Source of the DNA: an uncultured Octadecabacter sp.
GTDB lineage: Bacteria > Pseudomonadota > Alphaproteobacteria > Rhodobacterales > Rhodobacteraceae
Length of the DNA stretch: 59,495 nt
Reading direction: 5' to 3'
Assembly: GCA_937891785.1 (NCBI GenBank)
Contig: CALAGN010000004.1
Coordinates: 1-59,495 of the forward strand
In this document: one piece after another, positions 16,601 to 24,330 of the stretch
How the letters are laid out: the number at the start of each line of letters is the position of its first letter
Position numbering within the stretch: position 1 is the stretch's first letter
Notes under the pieces: model-generated
The model's input: the letters and a program-made list of their open reading frames with translations, nothing else
Told to the model about the DNA's origin: nothing
Database searches by the model: none
Program-made: the position numbers and the translations under genes

Positions 16601-17348
16601 CGAGCGTCGCCTTGCTGACGGGGTCTTTGAGGGACGCCACGAATACCGGTAGCGGGTTCAGCCCGGCGCGCAACAGTGATTTCACAAGCCGGTTGATGGG
16701 GTTGAGCCCCGCGCCCTGCACGAGTGCGCGATAAAACACGACAGGGACCACAGGCGCGTCTGCCGTCCATTCCGCCTGCGCTGTGCCCAGATCAGCCAGT
16801 CCCGCGCCGGGCCAATAAATCCCTGCGCGCAGCAGCGGACGTGCACCGCTGGGCTTTTCGCCGCCGTCGAGCATCGCCTTGGCATAGTCGAGAAAATGCA
16901 CGGCGTTTTGTGGCCCGCCCTCGACCAGATAGGCCCAAAGGGCGTCGTAATCGTCTTCGGGGATCGTCGAAAGGCTGCGCAACTCCGGGTCGGGTTTGTC
17001 GTCACCGGGCAGGGCAGCGAACGGAATTCCGGCGTCATGCAAGCGCGCGGCATATTGTTCCAGCCCGTATTTCCAATAGCCTGCACCACCCAAAATTCGC
17101 GCAATCACCAGCCGCGATTTGGTGGCGCAAGCATCAAGGTGAAGATCGACTGACATCGGGTGCATCAGGTGCATCATGCTGGCCAATCGCAAGGTCGGCG
17201 GCGTGGTCATTTCACCACGGGCAGCCGACAATGCTGCCAGTTCCGTATCAGCGGCGGAAATCACCACCAGATCGGCAGGCGTCTGGCCCAGATCGACGGG
17301 TTCTTTGCCGTCATCAATGCTTCCGGGCGTGGCGGCGAGCAGGTGCAT
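13632..17348 (-). CDS. cobN: Cobaltochelatase subunit CobN
   Basis: CobN is the large subunit of the ATP-dependent CobNST chelatase. It inserts Co2+ into hydrogenobyrinic acid a,c-diamide in the late-insertion (aerobic) B12 route. The 1238 residues are full length for the CobN/BchH family. Typical segments are present, such as [38 protein letters not shown] and [19 protein letters not shown]. cobS and cobT are not in the window. About residue 490 the frame reads through a 32-bp dispersed-repeat copy (15850-15881), encoding [11 protein letters not shown] where other CobN proteins, as I recall them, run straight from NDPFF to the FG-NVVVG-QPARG strand. Whether this insertion is tolerated is unknown. 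Confidence 0.95.
   Translation of the reverse strand: [1238 protein letters not shown]
15850..15881 (+). repeat. Dispersed repeat, copy B, inside the cobN coding region
   Basis: CCCTGCGGGGCGAGTATTTT followed by TGAACAGAAGAA lies antisense within cobN. It matches the intergenic copy A (9825-9857) at 31 of 32 positions. The cobN frame passes through it without a stop, giving about ten extra codons. Elsewhere in the window the element occurs only between genes. Confidence 0.75.
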
Positions 17349-17422
17349 CAGACGAATCTACCTTGTGAGGATGCAAGATTTGCACCATTGGACAGGCGAA
17401 CAGTCATGAAAGACCAGACACT

Positions 17423-17587
17423 ATGGATTACAAAGCAGCCGGCGCGCCCAAAGGCCCCAAAGGCAGCCCGCGCCACGCCGAACATAATGCCTATGGCACG
17501 CAAAAGACGCCGTTCAACAAACGCCCAAGCAAGGCGGAACTGTTGGCGCGGATGAAGGCCAACGCCGAGAACGCGAAGAAGAGCTAG
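17423..17587 (+). CDS. Conserved-looking 54-residue basic protein, unknown function
   Basis: This short reading frame (MDYKAAGAPKGPKGSPRHAE and onward, ending NAENAKKS) lies in the gap between the cobN start and the convergent GNAT gene. It is very hydrophilic and basic: many Lys, Ala, Pro and Gly, no Cys, no membrane segment, and a predicted C-terminal helix (SKAELLARMKANAENAKK). Its composition and codon use look coding and unlike the scrambled frames around it, and I have a weak recollection of similar short proteins in Rhodobacteraceae. The Shine-Dalgarno sequence is weak (GAAAGACC, about 10 bases upstream). The stop lies 2 bp from the end of the GNAT gene. Confidence 0.6.
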   Translation: MDYKAAGAPKGPKGSPRHAEHNAYGTQKTPFNKRPSKAELLARMKANAENAKKS

Positions 17588-17589
17588 GG

Positions 17590-18036
17590 TCATAGGGCCT
17601 TCTCCATAAAGCGGCACATCGGGTGGTCCTCGTAAGCGGCAAACGGGCCGCGATAGGCAAAGCCATGACGTTCATACATCGTTTGCCCAGCGTCTAATCC
17701 GACACCTGTTTCCAGCATCAGTTTTGGCAGCCCCAATCCGCGCGCCTCGTCCTCGAGCCCGCGCAAGAGAGCGCTTGCGATCCCTTGTCCGCGCGAGGCC
17801 GGTTCAACAAACATCGATTTTACTTCGCCGTAGCCATCGTGGCGCACCAAAGCCGCGGTGCCCAGTTTGATCGTGCCACGCCGCGCGGTGAAAAACGCAA
17901 CTTCAGGCGCGGTTAGATCATCGACCGAAATTGCAAGCGTCGCATCCCCGAACATCTGCACCATCAACGCATAGCTCCGCTCCAATAGCGCAGTCGCCTG
18001 TGCATCGCGCGGGTCGTCACGTTCGACAAAGATCAT
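17590..18036 (-). CDS. GNAT-family N-acetyltransferase
   Basis: This 148-residue protein has a single GNAT domain. It contains the acetyl-CoA-binding core VKSMFVEPASRGQGIASALLRGLEDEA (R/QxxGxG/A as RGQGIA, near residues 83-88) and the late MYERHGFAYRGPF strand that closes the fold. Such enzymes acetylate amines on small molecules or proteins, and the substrate cannot be read. Its ATG overlaps the cobW stop as ATGA, so it is translationally coupled to cobW. Whether it has a role in cobalt or B12 metabolism or only shares the transcript is unknown. Confidence 0.88.
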   Translation of the reverse strand: MIFVERDDPRDAQATALLERSYALMVQMFGDATLAISVDDLTAPEVAFFTARRGTIKLGTAALVRHDGYGEVKSMFVEPASRGQGIASALLRGLEDEARGLGLPKLMLETGVGLDAGQTMYERHGFAYRGPFAAYEDHPMCRFMEKAL

Positions 18037-19103
18037 GCTTGCAGCGCGACCTCGATCGCCGCTTGATCCAACCCGGCCATGCCAATCACCACCAGACGGG
18101 TTTGGCGATGTCCATCGGCAAAGGGCTGATCGAAATAACTATCCACACGCGGACCAACCGCCTGCAATGTAAGGCGCATCGGCTTGCCCGTGACAGCGAC
18201 GAACCCCTTAAGACGCAGAATGTCGTGCTGGCGGATAACATTGGCGACCTGCTGGGCAAATGCTTTGGCATCCGTGACCTCGGCGCGCGTGACGACAAAG
18301 CTTTGGAATTCGTCGTGGCCGTGTTCATGGTGATGATCATCGTGATCGTCATCATCATCATCATCGTGATGATGATGGTGGTGGTGCACCTCGTGGCGGG
18401 CCTCAAGATCGTTTTCAGCGCCAACACCCTGACCCAGCAACACACTGACGGGCAGTGCGCCCATCGTCGCCTTGACGACCTGCACACCCTTGCGGGAATT
18501 GCCCTTGAGTGTGGCCACAAGTTGATCGATCTCCGCGCCGTCCAGGAGGTCGGCCTTATTGACGACGATCATGTCAGCGCAGGCGATTTGATCCTCGAAC
18601 AGTTCCGACAACGGCGTTTCGTGGTCAAGGTTTTCGTCCATTGCGCGCTGGGCATCGACGGCAGCCACATCATGGGCAAAGCGCCCCTCGGTAACGGCTT
18701 TGCCGTCGACCACCGTAACGACACCATCAACCGTCACTTTGGTACTGATGCCGGGCCAGTTGAACGCACGCACAAGCGGTTGCGGCAGAGCGAGGCCACT
18801 GGTTTCGATGACAATATGGTCGGGGGGATTGTCGCGGGCCAGCAGCTTTTCCATGGTCGGGATGAATTCGTCGGCAACGGTGCAGCAGATGCAACCGTTG
18901 GACAGTTCAATGATGTCGTCCTCGGTGCAGGTCTCGTCACCGCAACCTTTCAGAATGTCACCATCCACACCCAGATCGCCAAATTCATTGATGATCAAGG
19001 CAATGCGCTTGCCATTGGCATTTTCGAGCATGTGGCGGATCAGCGTCGTCTTACCTGCGCCCAGAAAACCTGTGACGACAGTTGCGGGGATCTTGGCAGC
19101 CAT
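18033..19103 (-). CDS. cobW: CobW family cobalt-chaperone GTPase
   Basis: CobW is a metal-binding G3E GTPase thought to deliver Co2+ to the CobNST chelatase. The 356 residues show the P-loop GFLGAGKT (12-19), a conserved Glu/Asp switch region, the NGCICC metal site (CxCC at 71-74), the NKAD guanine motif (182-185) and the C-terminal CobW_C domain. Between the domains, about residues 237-264, is a run of His and Asp with seven consecutive each, a metal-storage-like loop that varies among CobW proteins. The start is the ATG at 19103; the open frame further upstream runs antisense to the DUF1636 gene. The downstream GNAT gene overlaps by 4 bp. Confidence 0.94.
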   Translation of the reverse strand: MAAKIPATVVTGFLGAGKTTLIRHMLENANGKRIALIINEFGDLGVDGDILKGCGDETCTEDDIIELSNGCICCTVADEFIPTMEKLLARDNPPDHIVIETSGLALPQPLVRAFNWPGISTKVTVDGVVTVVDGKAVTEGRFAHDVAAVDAQRAMDENLDHETPLSELFEDQIACADMIVVNKADLLDGAEIDQLVATLKGNSRKGVQVVKATMGALPVSVLLGQGVGAENDLEARHEVHHHHHHHDDDDDDDHDDHHHEHGHDEFQSFVVTRAEVTDAKAFAQQVANVIRQHDILRLKGFVAVTGKPMRLTLQAVGPRVDSYFDQPFADGHRQTRLVVIGMAGLDQAAIEVALQA

Positions 19104-19166
19104 GGTGGTGGTCCTTACGCTTTGGGAACGGTATGTGTCGCCCAAGATGGGCAAAAAGGAAAGTAC

Positions 19167-19466
19167 ATGAGGGATCGTATCATCATCTGCACAGGTTGCG
19201 TGGGTGGCGCTGAATTGGCCGCCGCGTTGCAAGGGCGGGTCAATGTCGAAACGACCGACTGTATGAACGTCTGTAGTACCCCTGTCAGCCTTGCCGTCCG
19301 GGCAACCGGAAAGGCCGCGTATCTGTTTACCGGCGTTAGCCCGGACAGCCCCGATGACGTGGTCGCCTTCGCGCAGCTATACGCCGATGCACCTGATGGG
19401 AAAATCGCTGATGCGCGCGCGGCAGGTGATCTGCGGTTCTGTCTGATCGGGCGCATCCCGGCCTAG
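19167..19466 (+). CDS. DUF1636 family putative metal-binding protein (copy 1)
   Basis: This is a 99-residue protein with a thioredoxin-like [2Fe-2S] ferredoxin layout: Cys8 and Cys11 (IICTGC), then Cys32 and Cys36 (TTDCMNVCSTPVSLAV), followed by an AYLFTGV strand and a short helix region. DUF1636 genes commonly sit with cobalamin and cobalt genes, and their role is not established. It is divergent from cobW, with 63 bp between the starts and AAAAAGGA before the ATG. Its 3' end overlaps the convergent cbtA stop. A second, longer DUF1636 protein lies at 27734-28096. Confidence 0.82.
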   Translation: MRDRIIICTGCVGGAELAAALQGRVNVETTDCMNVCSTPVSLAVRATGKAAYLFTGVSPDSPDDVVAFAQLYADAPDGKIADARAAGDLRFCLIGRIPA

Positions 19467-20149
19467 GCGCTGCGGCACCACAGCCAACCGGCTGCAGCCC
19501 CCAACACGGCCCAACTTGCCGCCGCCACGGCCAAGGCACGGGCGGCAAACTGCGACGCAAGTTCCGGTGGCGCGACGCCGTAATAGGTATCAATCGTCGG
19601 CGCACCGAGCACATGCGGCGCGACGAACAGGGCGATACCCGTCACAGCGCCCCAAGGTGCGCGCAAAAATGCAATAGATGCGAGGCCGGCGATTGTGGCC
19701 AAAACAGTCCCAAGCCACCACGTTTGGCGCGCGACCAAATCCGCAGTAATCGTGCCCGGCAATTCCGGAGCGAGGCCAACGGAAGGGGCAAGATGTACGG
19801 CGATAAAACCGGCCAAACCCCAAACCAAACCGGCCCGGCCGTCAATCTTGTGACCCGCCCGCTGCGCGATGCCAAACCCGACGACCAGCAGAAACGCGAA
19901 TCCGGTATAGGCGACCATATTCATCGCCAGCGTGCCAAAGTGACGTGGCAGTTGGGCCATGATGGAAGGATGGCCCACTGGCGTTTCGATCGCGCCGTTT
20001 TCGGAAAGCGTGAAATGCAGGACAAGACCCTGCTCGAATGTCTCCCCCTCGATCAGGAGGGGGACGACGAGTATCAACTGCAAGGCGGCCGCAAAAATAC
20101 CTGCGACCAGCCCGGCAAGCACCGCGCTGGTGAACAGCTGTTTGATCAT
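19463..20149 (-). CDS. cbtA: CbtA family cobalt transporter subunit
   Basis: This is a 228-residue integral membrane protein with about five or six hydrophobic helices (residues about 7-33, 78-95, 105-120, 140-160, 165-183, 203-223). Loops contain FTLSENGAIETP and GLAPELPGT, the latter typical of CbtA. CbtA acts with the small protein CbtB as a predicted B12-regulated cobalt uptake system in alphaproteobacteria. cbtB lies 20 bp upstream and both follow a cobalamin riboswitch. The 3' end overlaps the end of the convergent DUF1636 gene. Confidence 0.9.
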   Translation of the reverse strand: MIKQLFTSAVLAGLVAGIFAAALQLILVVPLLIEGETFEQGLVLHFTLSENGAIETPVGHPSIMAQLPRHFGTLAMNMVAYTGFAFLLVVGFGIAQRAGHKIDGRAGLVWGLAGFIAVHLAPSVGLAPELPGTITADLVARQTWWLGTVLATIAGLASIAFLRAPWGAVTGIALFVAPHVLGAPTIDTYYGVAPPELASQFAARALAVAAASWAVLGAAAGWLWCRSA

Positions 20150-20169
20150 TGGATCAGATCAGTGTGTAA

Positions 20170-20367
20170 TTAGTGGCAGGGGAATGCGATGGCGTGGCGC
20201 TGGTCATGCGCAACATCATGCAATGCGGATGCTTGCACAAAACCACCGACAAACAGGAGGCCGACGCCCATCAATGCGGCGAACGCAATGGCGACAACAT
20301 CGCTGCTGACTTTGGTATGTGGCGCTGCGGTGGTTTGGATCGCGGTTACTTTGGTCATATTCTTCAT
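20170..20367 (-). CDS. cbtB: CbtB family cobalt transporter accessory protein
   Basis: This is a 65-residue protein with one transmembrane segment (about residues 24-46) and a C-terminal metal-ligand tail with four His (50, 54, 58, 65) and a Cys at 64. This matches CbtB, the small partner of CbtA in predicted cobalt uptake. The ATG at 20367 is preceded by AGGAGAG, which lies right next to a hairpin at 20382-20399 and downstream of a cobalamin riboswitch. Expression is therefore expected to fall when B12 is plentiful. Confidence 0.92.
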   Translation of the reverse strand: MKNMTKVTAIQTTAAPHTKVSSDVVAIAFAALMGVGLLFVGGFVQASALHDVAHDQRHAIAFPCH

Positions 20368-20381
20368 GTTTTCTCTCCTGT

Positions 20382-20399
20382 CCCGTCACACCCGACGGG
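20382..20399 (-). promoter_or_regulatory. Hairpin between riboswitch and cbtB ribosome-binding site
   Basis: CCCGTC and GACGGG pair around a 6-base loop, just upstream of the AGGAGAG ribosome-binding sequence of cbtB (20373-20379). There is no U-tract, so the riboswitch probably works on translation initiation rather than termination. The stem is seen; the mechanism is inferred. Confidence 0.45.
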
Positions 20400-20411
20400 G
20401 TTGATTGCTTC

Positions 20412-20612
20412 GCACGGCAGGTCTCCTGGCTCACGGGTCAAAGTTTGGTGTCGGCCTTCCCGGTTGCCCAGTGGCGCTGATGACACCGCACTCTCCGCTG
20501 ACAGTCGCGGGGGCGGCTGCAGATTTGGACCTCCGGCTCGGATCGGTCCGCACTGCATTCTCTTTTGATCCCCTGATGCTTTGCATATTTGATGGGGAAC
20601 CATGCTCGCTGT
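20412..20612 (-). promoter_or_regulatory. Cobalamin riboswitch upstream of cbtBA
   Basis: On the minus strand the conserved elements occur in order: GGTTCCCC, AAAAGAGAATGCAGTGCGG, the core GCCGCCCCCGCGACTGTCAG, the GCCACTGG element, CGGGAAGGCC, and the B12 box AGCCAGGAGACCTGCC (20416-20431). Order and spacing match the cobalamin riboswitch class. The 5' edge is approximate. It precedes cbtB-cbtA and should repress cobalt uptake in the presence of adenosylcobalamin. Confidence 0.93.
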
Positions 20613-20760
20613 TTGTGCGCTGTTTGGGCAGGGCACGTCAAGGCGGATTGCGACGTTTGCGGGTGCCCGCGCGGCGTCGCGCGTGTGGTTCGCGAAGGAG
20701 CCTCCGGCGGGAGTGCATATGAACAAAAGAAGGGCTGGCGGGCCAAGAACCGCGATATCT

Positions 20761-20786
20761 TGTGGATAACTGGCGCAATTGCGCCA
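20761..20786. promoter_or_regulatory. DnaA-box match and perfect 16-bp palindrome upstream of smc
   Basis: TGTGGATAA at 20761-20769 is an exact complement of the consensus DnaA box TTATCCACA. One base later begins the perfect palindrome TGGCGCAATTGCGCCA (20771-20786), about 90 bp before the smc start. Both sit in the 260-bp gap between the riboswitch region and smc, where I see no gene. A single DnaA box can arise by chance; the palindrome is a plausible operator. Confidence 0.5.
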
Positions 20787-20874
20787 TATGCGGGGGTTGA
20801 ACGTTGACTCTGATAGCCTGGATTGGTCAGTGTTTCCGGACTTTGTGGGAATCAGGGACACCCAAGGATACACT

Positions 20875-23800
20875 GTGCGTTTTAACAAACTCAGGCTCAA
20901 CGGCTTCAAAAGCTTTGTCGACCCAACCGATCTGATCATCGCTGATGGTTTGACCGGTGTCGTGGGTCCGAACGGCTGTGGCAAGTCGAACCTCCTTGAA
21001 GCGCTGCGCTGGGTCATGGGTGAAAACCGCCCGACCGCGATGCGTGGCGGTGGCATGGAAGACGTGATCTTTGCCGGCGCATCAACCCGCCCCGCGCGCA
21101 ACTTTGCCGAAGTGTCGCTGGTGATTGATAACACCGAACGGCTTGCCCCCGCTGGATTCAACGACGCTGATAGCCTTGAGATTGTCCGCCGGATCACCCG
21201 CGATGCTGGCAGCGCCTATAAGGTTGGCAGCAAAGACGTGCGCGCGCGCGACGTGCAGATGTTGTTCGCTGATGCCTCGACTGGTGCGCATTCGCCGGCC
21301 CTTGTCCGTCAGGGCCAGATTGCCGAACTGATCAACGCGAAACCTAAAGCGCGGCGTCGAATTTTGGAGGAAGCGGCGGGGATCAGCGGGTTGTATCAAC
21401 GCCGCCACGAGGCCGAGCTGAAACTGAAAGGCGCTGAAACCAACTTGACCCGCGTCGATGACGTCATCGAACAACTTGCCGCGCAACTGGCGCAACTGGC
21501 CCGTCAGGCGCGTCAGGCCAAGCGGTATCGCGAGATCGGCGAGGCGTTGCGCAAAGCTGAGGGGCTCTTGTTGTACCGCCGTTGGCGCGAAGCAGACGAA
21601 GCCCGTGCGAGCGCCGAGAACCAATTGCGTGAGCGCACGAACGCCGCCGCTGCTGCCGAAACCGCCGCGCGTCAATCAGCCAAGGCGCGCGCGCAGTTTG
21701 AATCTGTTCTGCCATCCCTGCGCGAAGAAGAGGCGATTGCCGCTGCCGTGTTGCAGCGCCTGACCGTGCAGCGCGATACGCTGTCTGATCAAGAAACGCG
21801 TGCGCTTGAAACAATCGAGATGCTGAGGGCGCGCATTGACCAGTTGGGCAATGATATTGCCCGCGAGAATGGCCTGAACAGAGATGCAGGCGAAACTATT
21901 GAGCGACTTGAATGGGAAGCGCGCGAAATTGCCAAGGCAGGTGAGGGGCACGATCGGCGTTTGGAACAAGCCGCCGAGTCCTCGCACGAGGCCGCTGGAA
22001 TCTTGCAAGATCGCGAAACCGACCTGTCGCAATTAACCGAAGATGTAGCTCGTTTGGCGGCCCGCCACCAATCCGCGCAGCGCCTGCTGGATGACAACCG
22101 CACGACGCTAGAGAAAAGCGAGACCGAGGCCGCGCGCGCCAAGACCCAGGCTGGCGAATCGAAGGCGGCCCTGACCAAGGCCGAGGCTGATTTTGCGGCC
22201 GCTGGCGTGGAAGAAGCCGCCGCTGTGGCCACCGCTGACCGCGCAGACGCGGCGCTGGTTGCCGCCGAGGCCGCCCGTGCTGAAACCCAGACCCGCGAGA
22301 GCGATGCCCGCGTGCAACGTGCCCAAGCCGAGGGCGAAGCCAGCGCCCTGCGCGCCGAAGTATCCGGCCTTGCGCGTCTGGTCGAACGCGACACTGCCGA
22401 GGGCGGTCATATCCTTGACCAGTTGCGCGTCAAGGGCGGCTATGAAAAGGCGCTGGGCGCTGCACTGGCGGATGACCTGCGCGCGCCTGCCGTTGGCCCC
22501 GATGATAAATCCGGCTGGGCCGTTTTGCCCGGCTATGCCAACCCGCAAACTCTGCCCGATGGTGTCTTGGCGCTGACGAACTACGTGTCCGTCCCCGAGG
22601 TTCTTGTGCGCCGCATGGGACAGGTGGGCCTTGTTGATGCCGCTGATGGCGCGCGCCTTCAGGTCGACTTGAAACCGGGTCAGCGGTTGGTTAGCATCGA
22701 GGGTGATCTGTGGCGCTGGGACGGGTTCCGCGCGGGGGGCGAAGATGCCCCCTCTGCCGCTGCCCTGCGCTTGCAACAGCTCAACCGCCTTGTAGAACTC
22801 AAGCGTGATTTGGAAGACGCCAACGCCCGCGCCATGGGTGCCGCGCAGGCGCATGATGCGCTAAATACCCGCCTTGCTGAACTGACCGCGACCGATCAGT
22901 CTGCCCGTCAGGCGCGACGTGATGCTGACCGTTTGGTCGCTGACGCCAACCGCGCCCTGAGCCGTGCCGAGGCTGATCGCAACCTGTCGGCTGGCAAGCT
23001 GGAAAGCAGCGGTTTGGCTGTATCGCGCCACGAAGAAGAAGCAATGGCTGCCCGCAAGTCACTGACCGAAGCTGAAAAAGCCGCACATGAATTGGGTGAT
23101 TTGGCCTCGGCTCGCGCCAGTGTCGAAGACGTCAAGATGACCGTCGAGGCCGCGCGCATCACCATGATGTCACGCCGCAGCGCGCACGACGAAGTGCGCC
23201 GCGAAGGGGATGCGCGACTGAAACGCAGTCAGGAAATCACCAAAGAGGTTAGCGGCTGGAAACATCGCCTTGAGACCGCCAACAAGCGCACTGCCGAACT
23301 GGCCGAACGGCGCGAGGCGTCTGAACTTGAACTAAAAGACGCCACCGCTGCGCCCGAAGAAATTGCTGCCAAGCGCGCCGAATTGTCCGATGCAATTGAC
23401 GAGGCCGAAGCGCGTCGCAAGATCGCTGCCGATGGGTTGGCGCAGGCCGAAAACACGCTGCGTGATGCCACGATTGCCGAACGCGAGGCGGAACGCACCG
23501 CGTCTGAAAGCCGTGAAGCCCGCGCGCGATCCGAAGCCCGTGCCGACGCCGCCCGTGAAACCGTGGCCTATGCTTCTGAACGGATCATGGAGGCGCAGGA
23601 TGTCACGCCGGACAAACTGCTGGAAACGCTGGACGCCGACCCTGAAAAGATGCCCGCGTCAAACGTGATCGAAGGGCAGGTCAATGCCTACAAACGCCAG
23701 CGCGACGCCTTGGGTGCTGTGAACCTGCGCGCCGAAGAAGACAGCGTTGACGTGCAGGTCGAACACGACAGCCTGGTCAAGGAAAAGACCGACCTTGAGG

Positions 23801-24330
23801 ATGCAATCCGCGCCTTGCGCACCGGTATTTCCAACCTGAACCGCGAGGGGCGTGAACGCTTGCTGACCGCATTCGAGCAGGTCAACGAGAGTTTTGGTCT
23901 GCTGTTCTCGCATCTGTTTGGCGGCGGCGAGGCCAAGCTGGTGCTGGTTGAAAGCGACGATCCACTTGACGCTGGCCTCGAAATTCTGTGTCAGCCTCCG
24001 GGCAAGAAACTCTCCACCCTGTCCCTCTTGTCTGGTGGCGAACAGACCCTCACTGCGATGGCGCTGATCTTTGCAGTGTTCTTGGCAAATCCCGCGCCGA
24101 TTTGTGTGCTCGACGAGGTTGATGCGCCGCTGGATGACGCCAACGTCACGCGTTTTTGTGACCTTCTCGATGAAATGACGCGCCGCACCGACACGCGGTT
24201 CCTGATCATCACGCACCACGCCGTCACAATGTCACGTATGGACCGCCTGTTTGGCGTGACAATGGGCGAACAGGGTGTCAGTCAATTAGTCAGCGTTGAT
24301 CTGAAAAAAGCGGCGGCGATGGTCGCTTAA
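20875..24330 (+). CDS. smc: Chromosome segregation protein SMC
   Basis: SMC is the ATPase of the ScpAB-SMC condensin that organises and resolves the nucleoid. The 1151-residue protein has an N-terminal head with Walker A GPNGCGKSN (31-39), long coiled coils, a hinge around residues 515-610 (beginning near LRVKGGYEKALGAAL), a second coiled coil, and a C-terminal head with the signature LLSGGEQTLTAMAL (about 1050) and Walker B ICVLDEVDAPLDD (about 1077). I start it at the GTG at 20875, with AAGGA six bases upstream and the product beginning VRFNKLRLNGFKSF. An ATG 96 bp upstream in frame would add residues foreign to SMC. The stop overlaps the decayed gene on the other strand. Confidence 0.95.
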   Translation: MRFNKLRLNGFKSFVDPTDLIIADGLTGVVGPNGCGKSNLLEALRWVMGENRPTAMRGGGMEDVIFAGASTRPARNFAEVSLVIDNTERLAPAGFNDADSLEIVRRITRDAGSAYKVGSKDVRARDVQMLFADASTGAHSPALVRQGQIAELINAKPKARRRILEEAAGISGLYQRRHEAELKLKGAETNLTRVDDVIEQLAAQLAQLARQARQAKRYREIGEALRKAEGLLLYRRWREADEARASAENQLRERTNAAAAAETAARQSAKARAQFESVLPSLREEEAIAAAVLQRLTVQRDTLSDQETRALETIEMLRARIDQLGNDIARENGLNRDAGETIERLEWEAREIAKAGEGHDRRLEQAAESSHEAAGILQDRETDLSQLTEDVARLAARHQSAQRLLDDNRTTLEKSETEAARAKTQAGESKAALTKAEADFAAAGVEEAAAVATADRADAALVAAEAARAETQTRESDARVQRAQAEGEASALRAEVSGLARLVERDTAEGGHILDQLRVKGGYEKALGAALADDLRAPAVGPDDKSGWAVLPGYANPQTLPDGVLALTNYVSVPEVLVRRMGQVGLVDAADGARLQVDLKPGQRLVSIEGDLWRWDGFRAGGEDAPSAAALRLQQLNRLVELKRDLEDANARAMGAAQAHDALNTRLAELTATDQSARQARRDADRLVADANRALSRAEADRNLSAGKLESSGLAVSRHEEEAMAARKSLTEAEKAAHELGDLASARASVEDVKMTVEAARITMMSRRSAHDEVRREGDARLKRSQEITKEVSGWKHRLETANKRTAELAERREASELELKDATAAPEEIAAKRAELSDAIDEAEARRKIAADGLAQAENTLRDATIAEREAERTASESREARARSEARADAARETVAYASERIMEAQDVTPDKLLETLDADPEKMPASNVIEGQVNAYKRQRDALGAVNLRAEEDSVDVQVEHDSLVKEKTDLEDAIRALRTGISNLNREGRERLLTAFEQVNESFGLLFSHLFGGGEAKLVLVESDDPLDAGLEILCQPPGKKLSTLSLLSGGEQTLTAMALIFAVFLANPAPICVLDEVDAPLDDANVTRFCDLLDEMTRRTDTRFLIITHHAVTMSRMDRLFGVTMGEQGVSQLVSVDLKKAAAMVA

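Noticed and set aside
18330-18395. Microsatellite-like ATC/ATG run
   Set aside because: It is the coding sequence of the His/Asp block of CobW on the minus strand.
17931-19466. Long plus-strand open frame running antisense to cobW into the DUF1636 gene
   Set aside because: It is open because the His/Asp-rich and G+C-rich cobW sequence lacks stops on the other strand; the protein is low-complexity Val/Ile/Met. Only the last 99 codons, from the ATG at 19167, have family features.
20779-20874. ATG start of smc at 20779
   Set aside because: The extra 32 residues are not SMC-like; the GTG at 20875 has a good ribosome-binding sequence and gives the normal SMC N-terminus.
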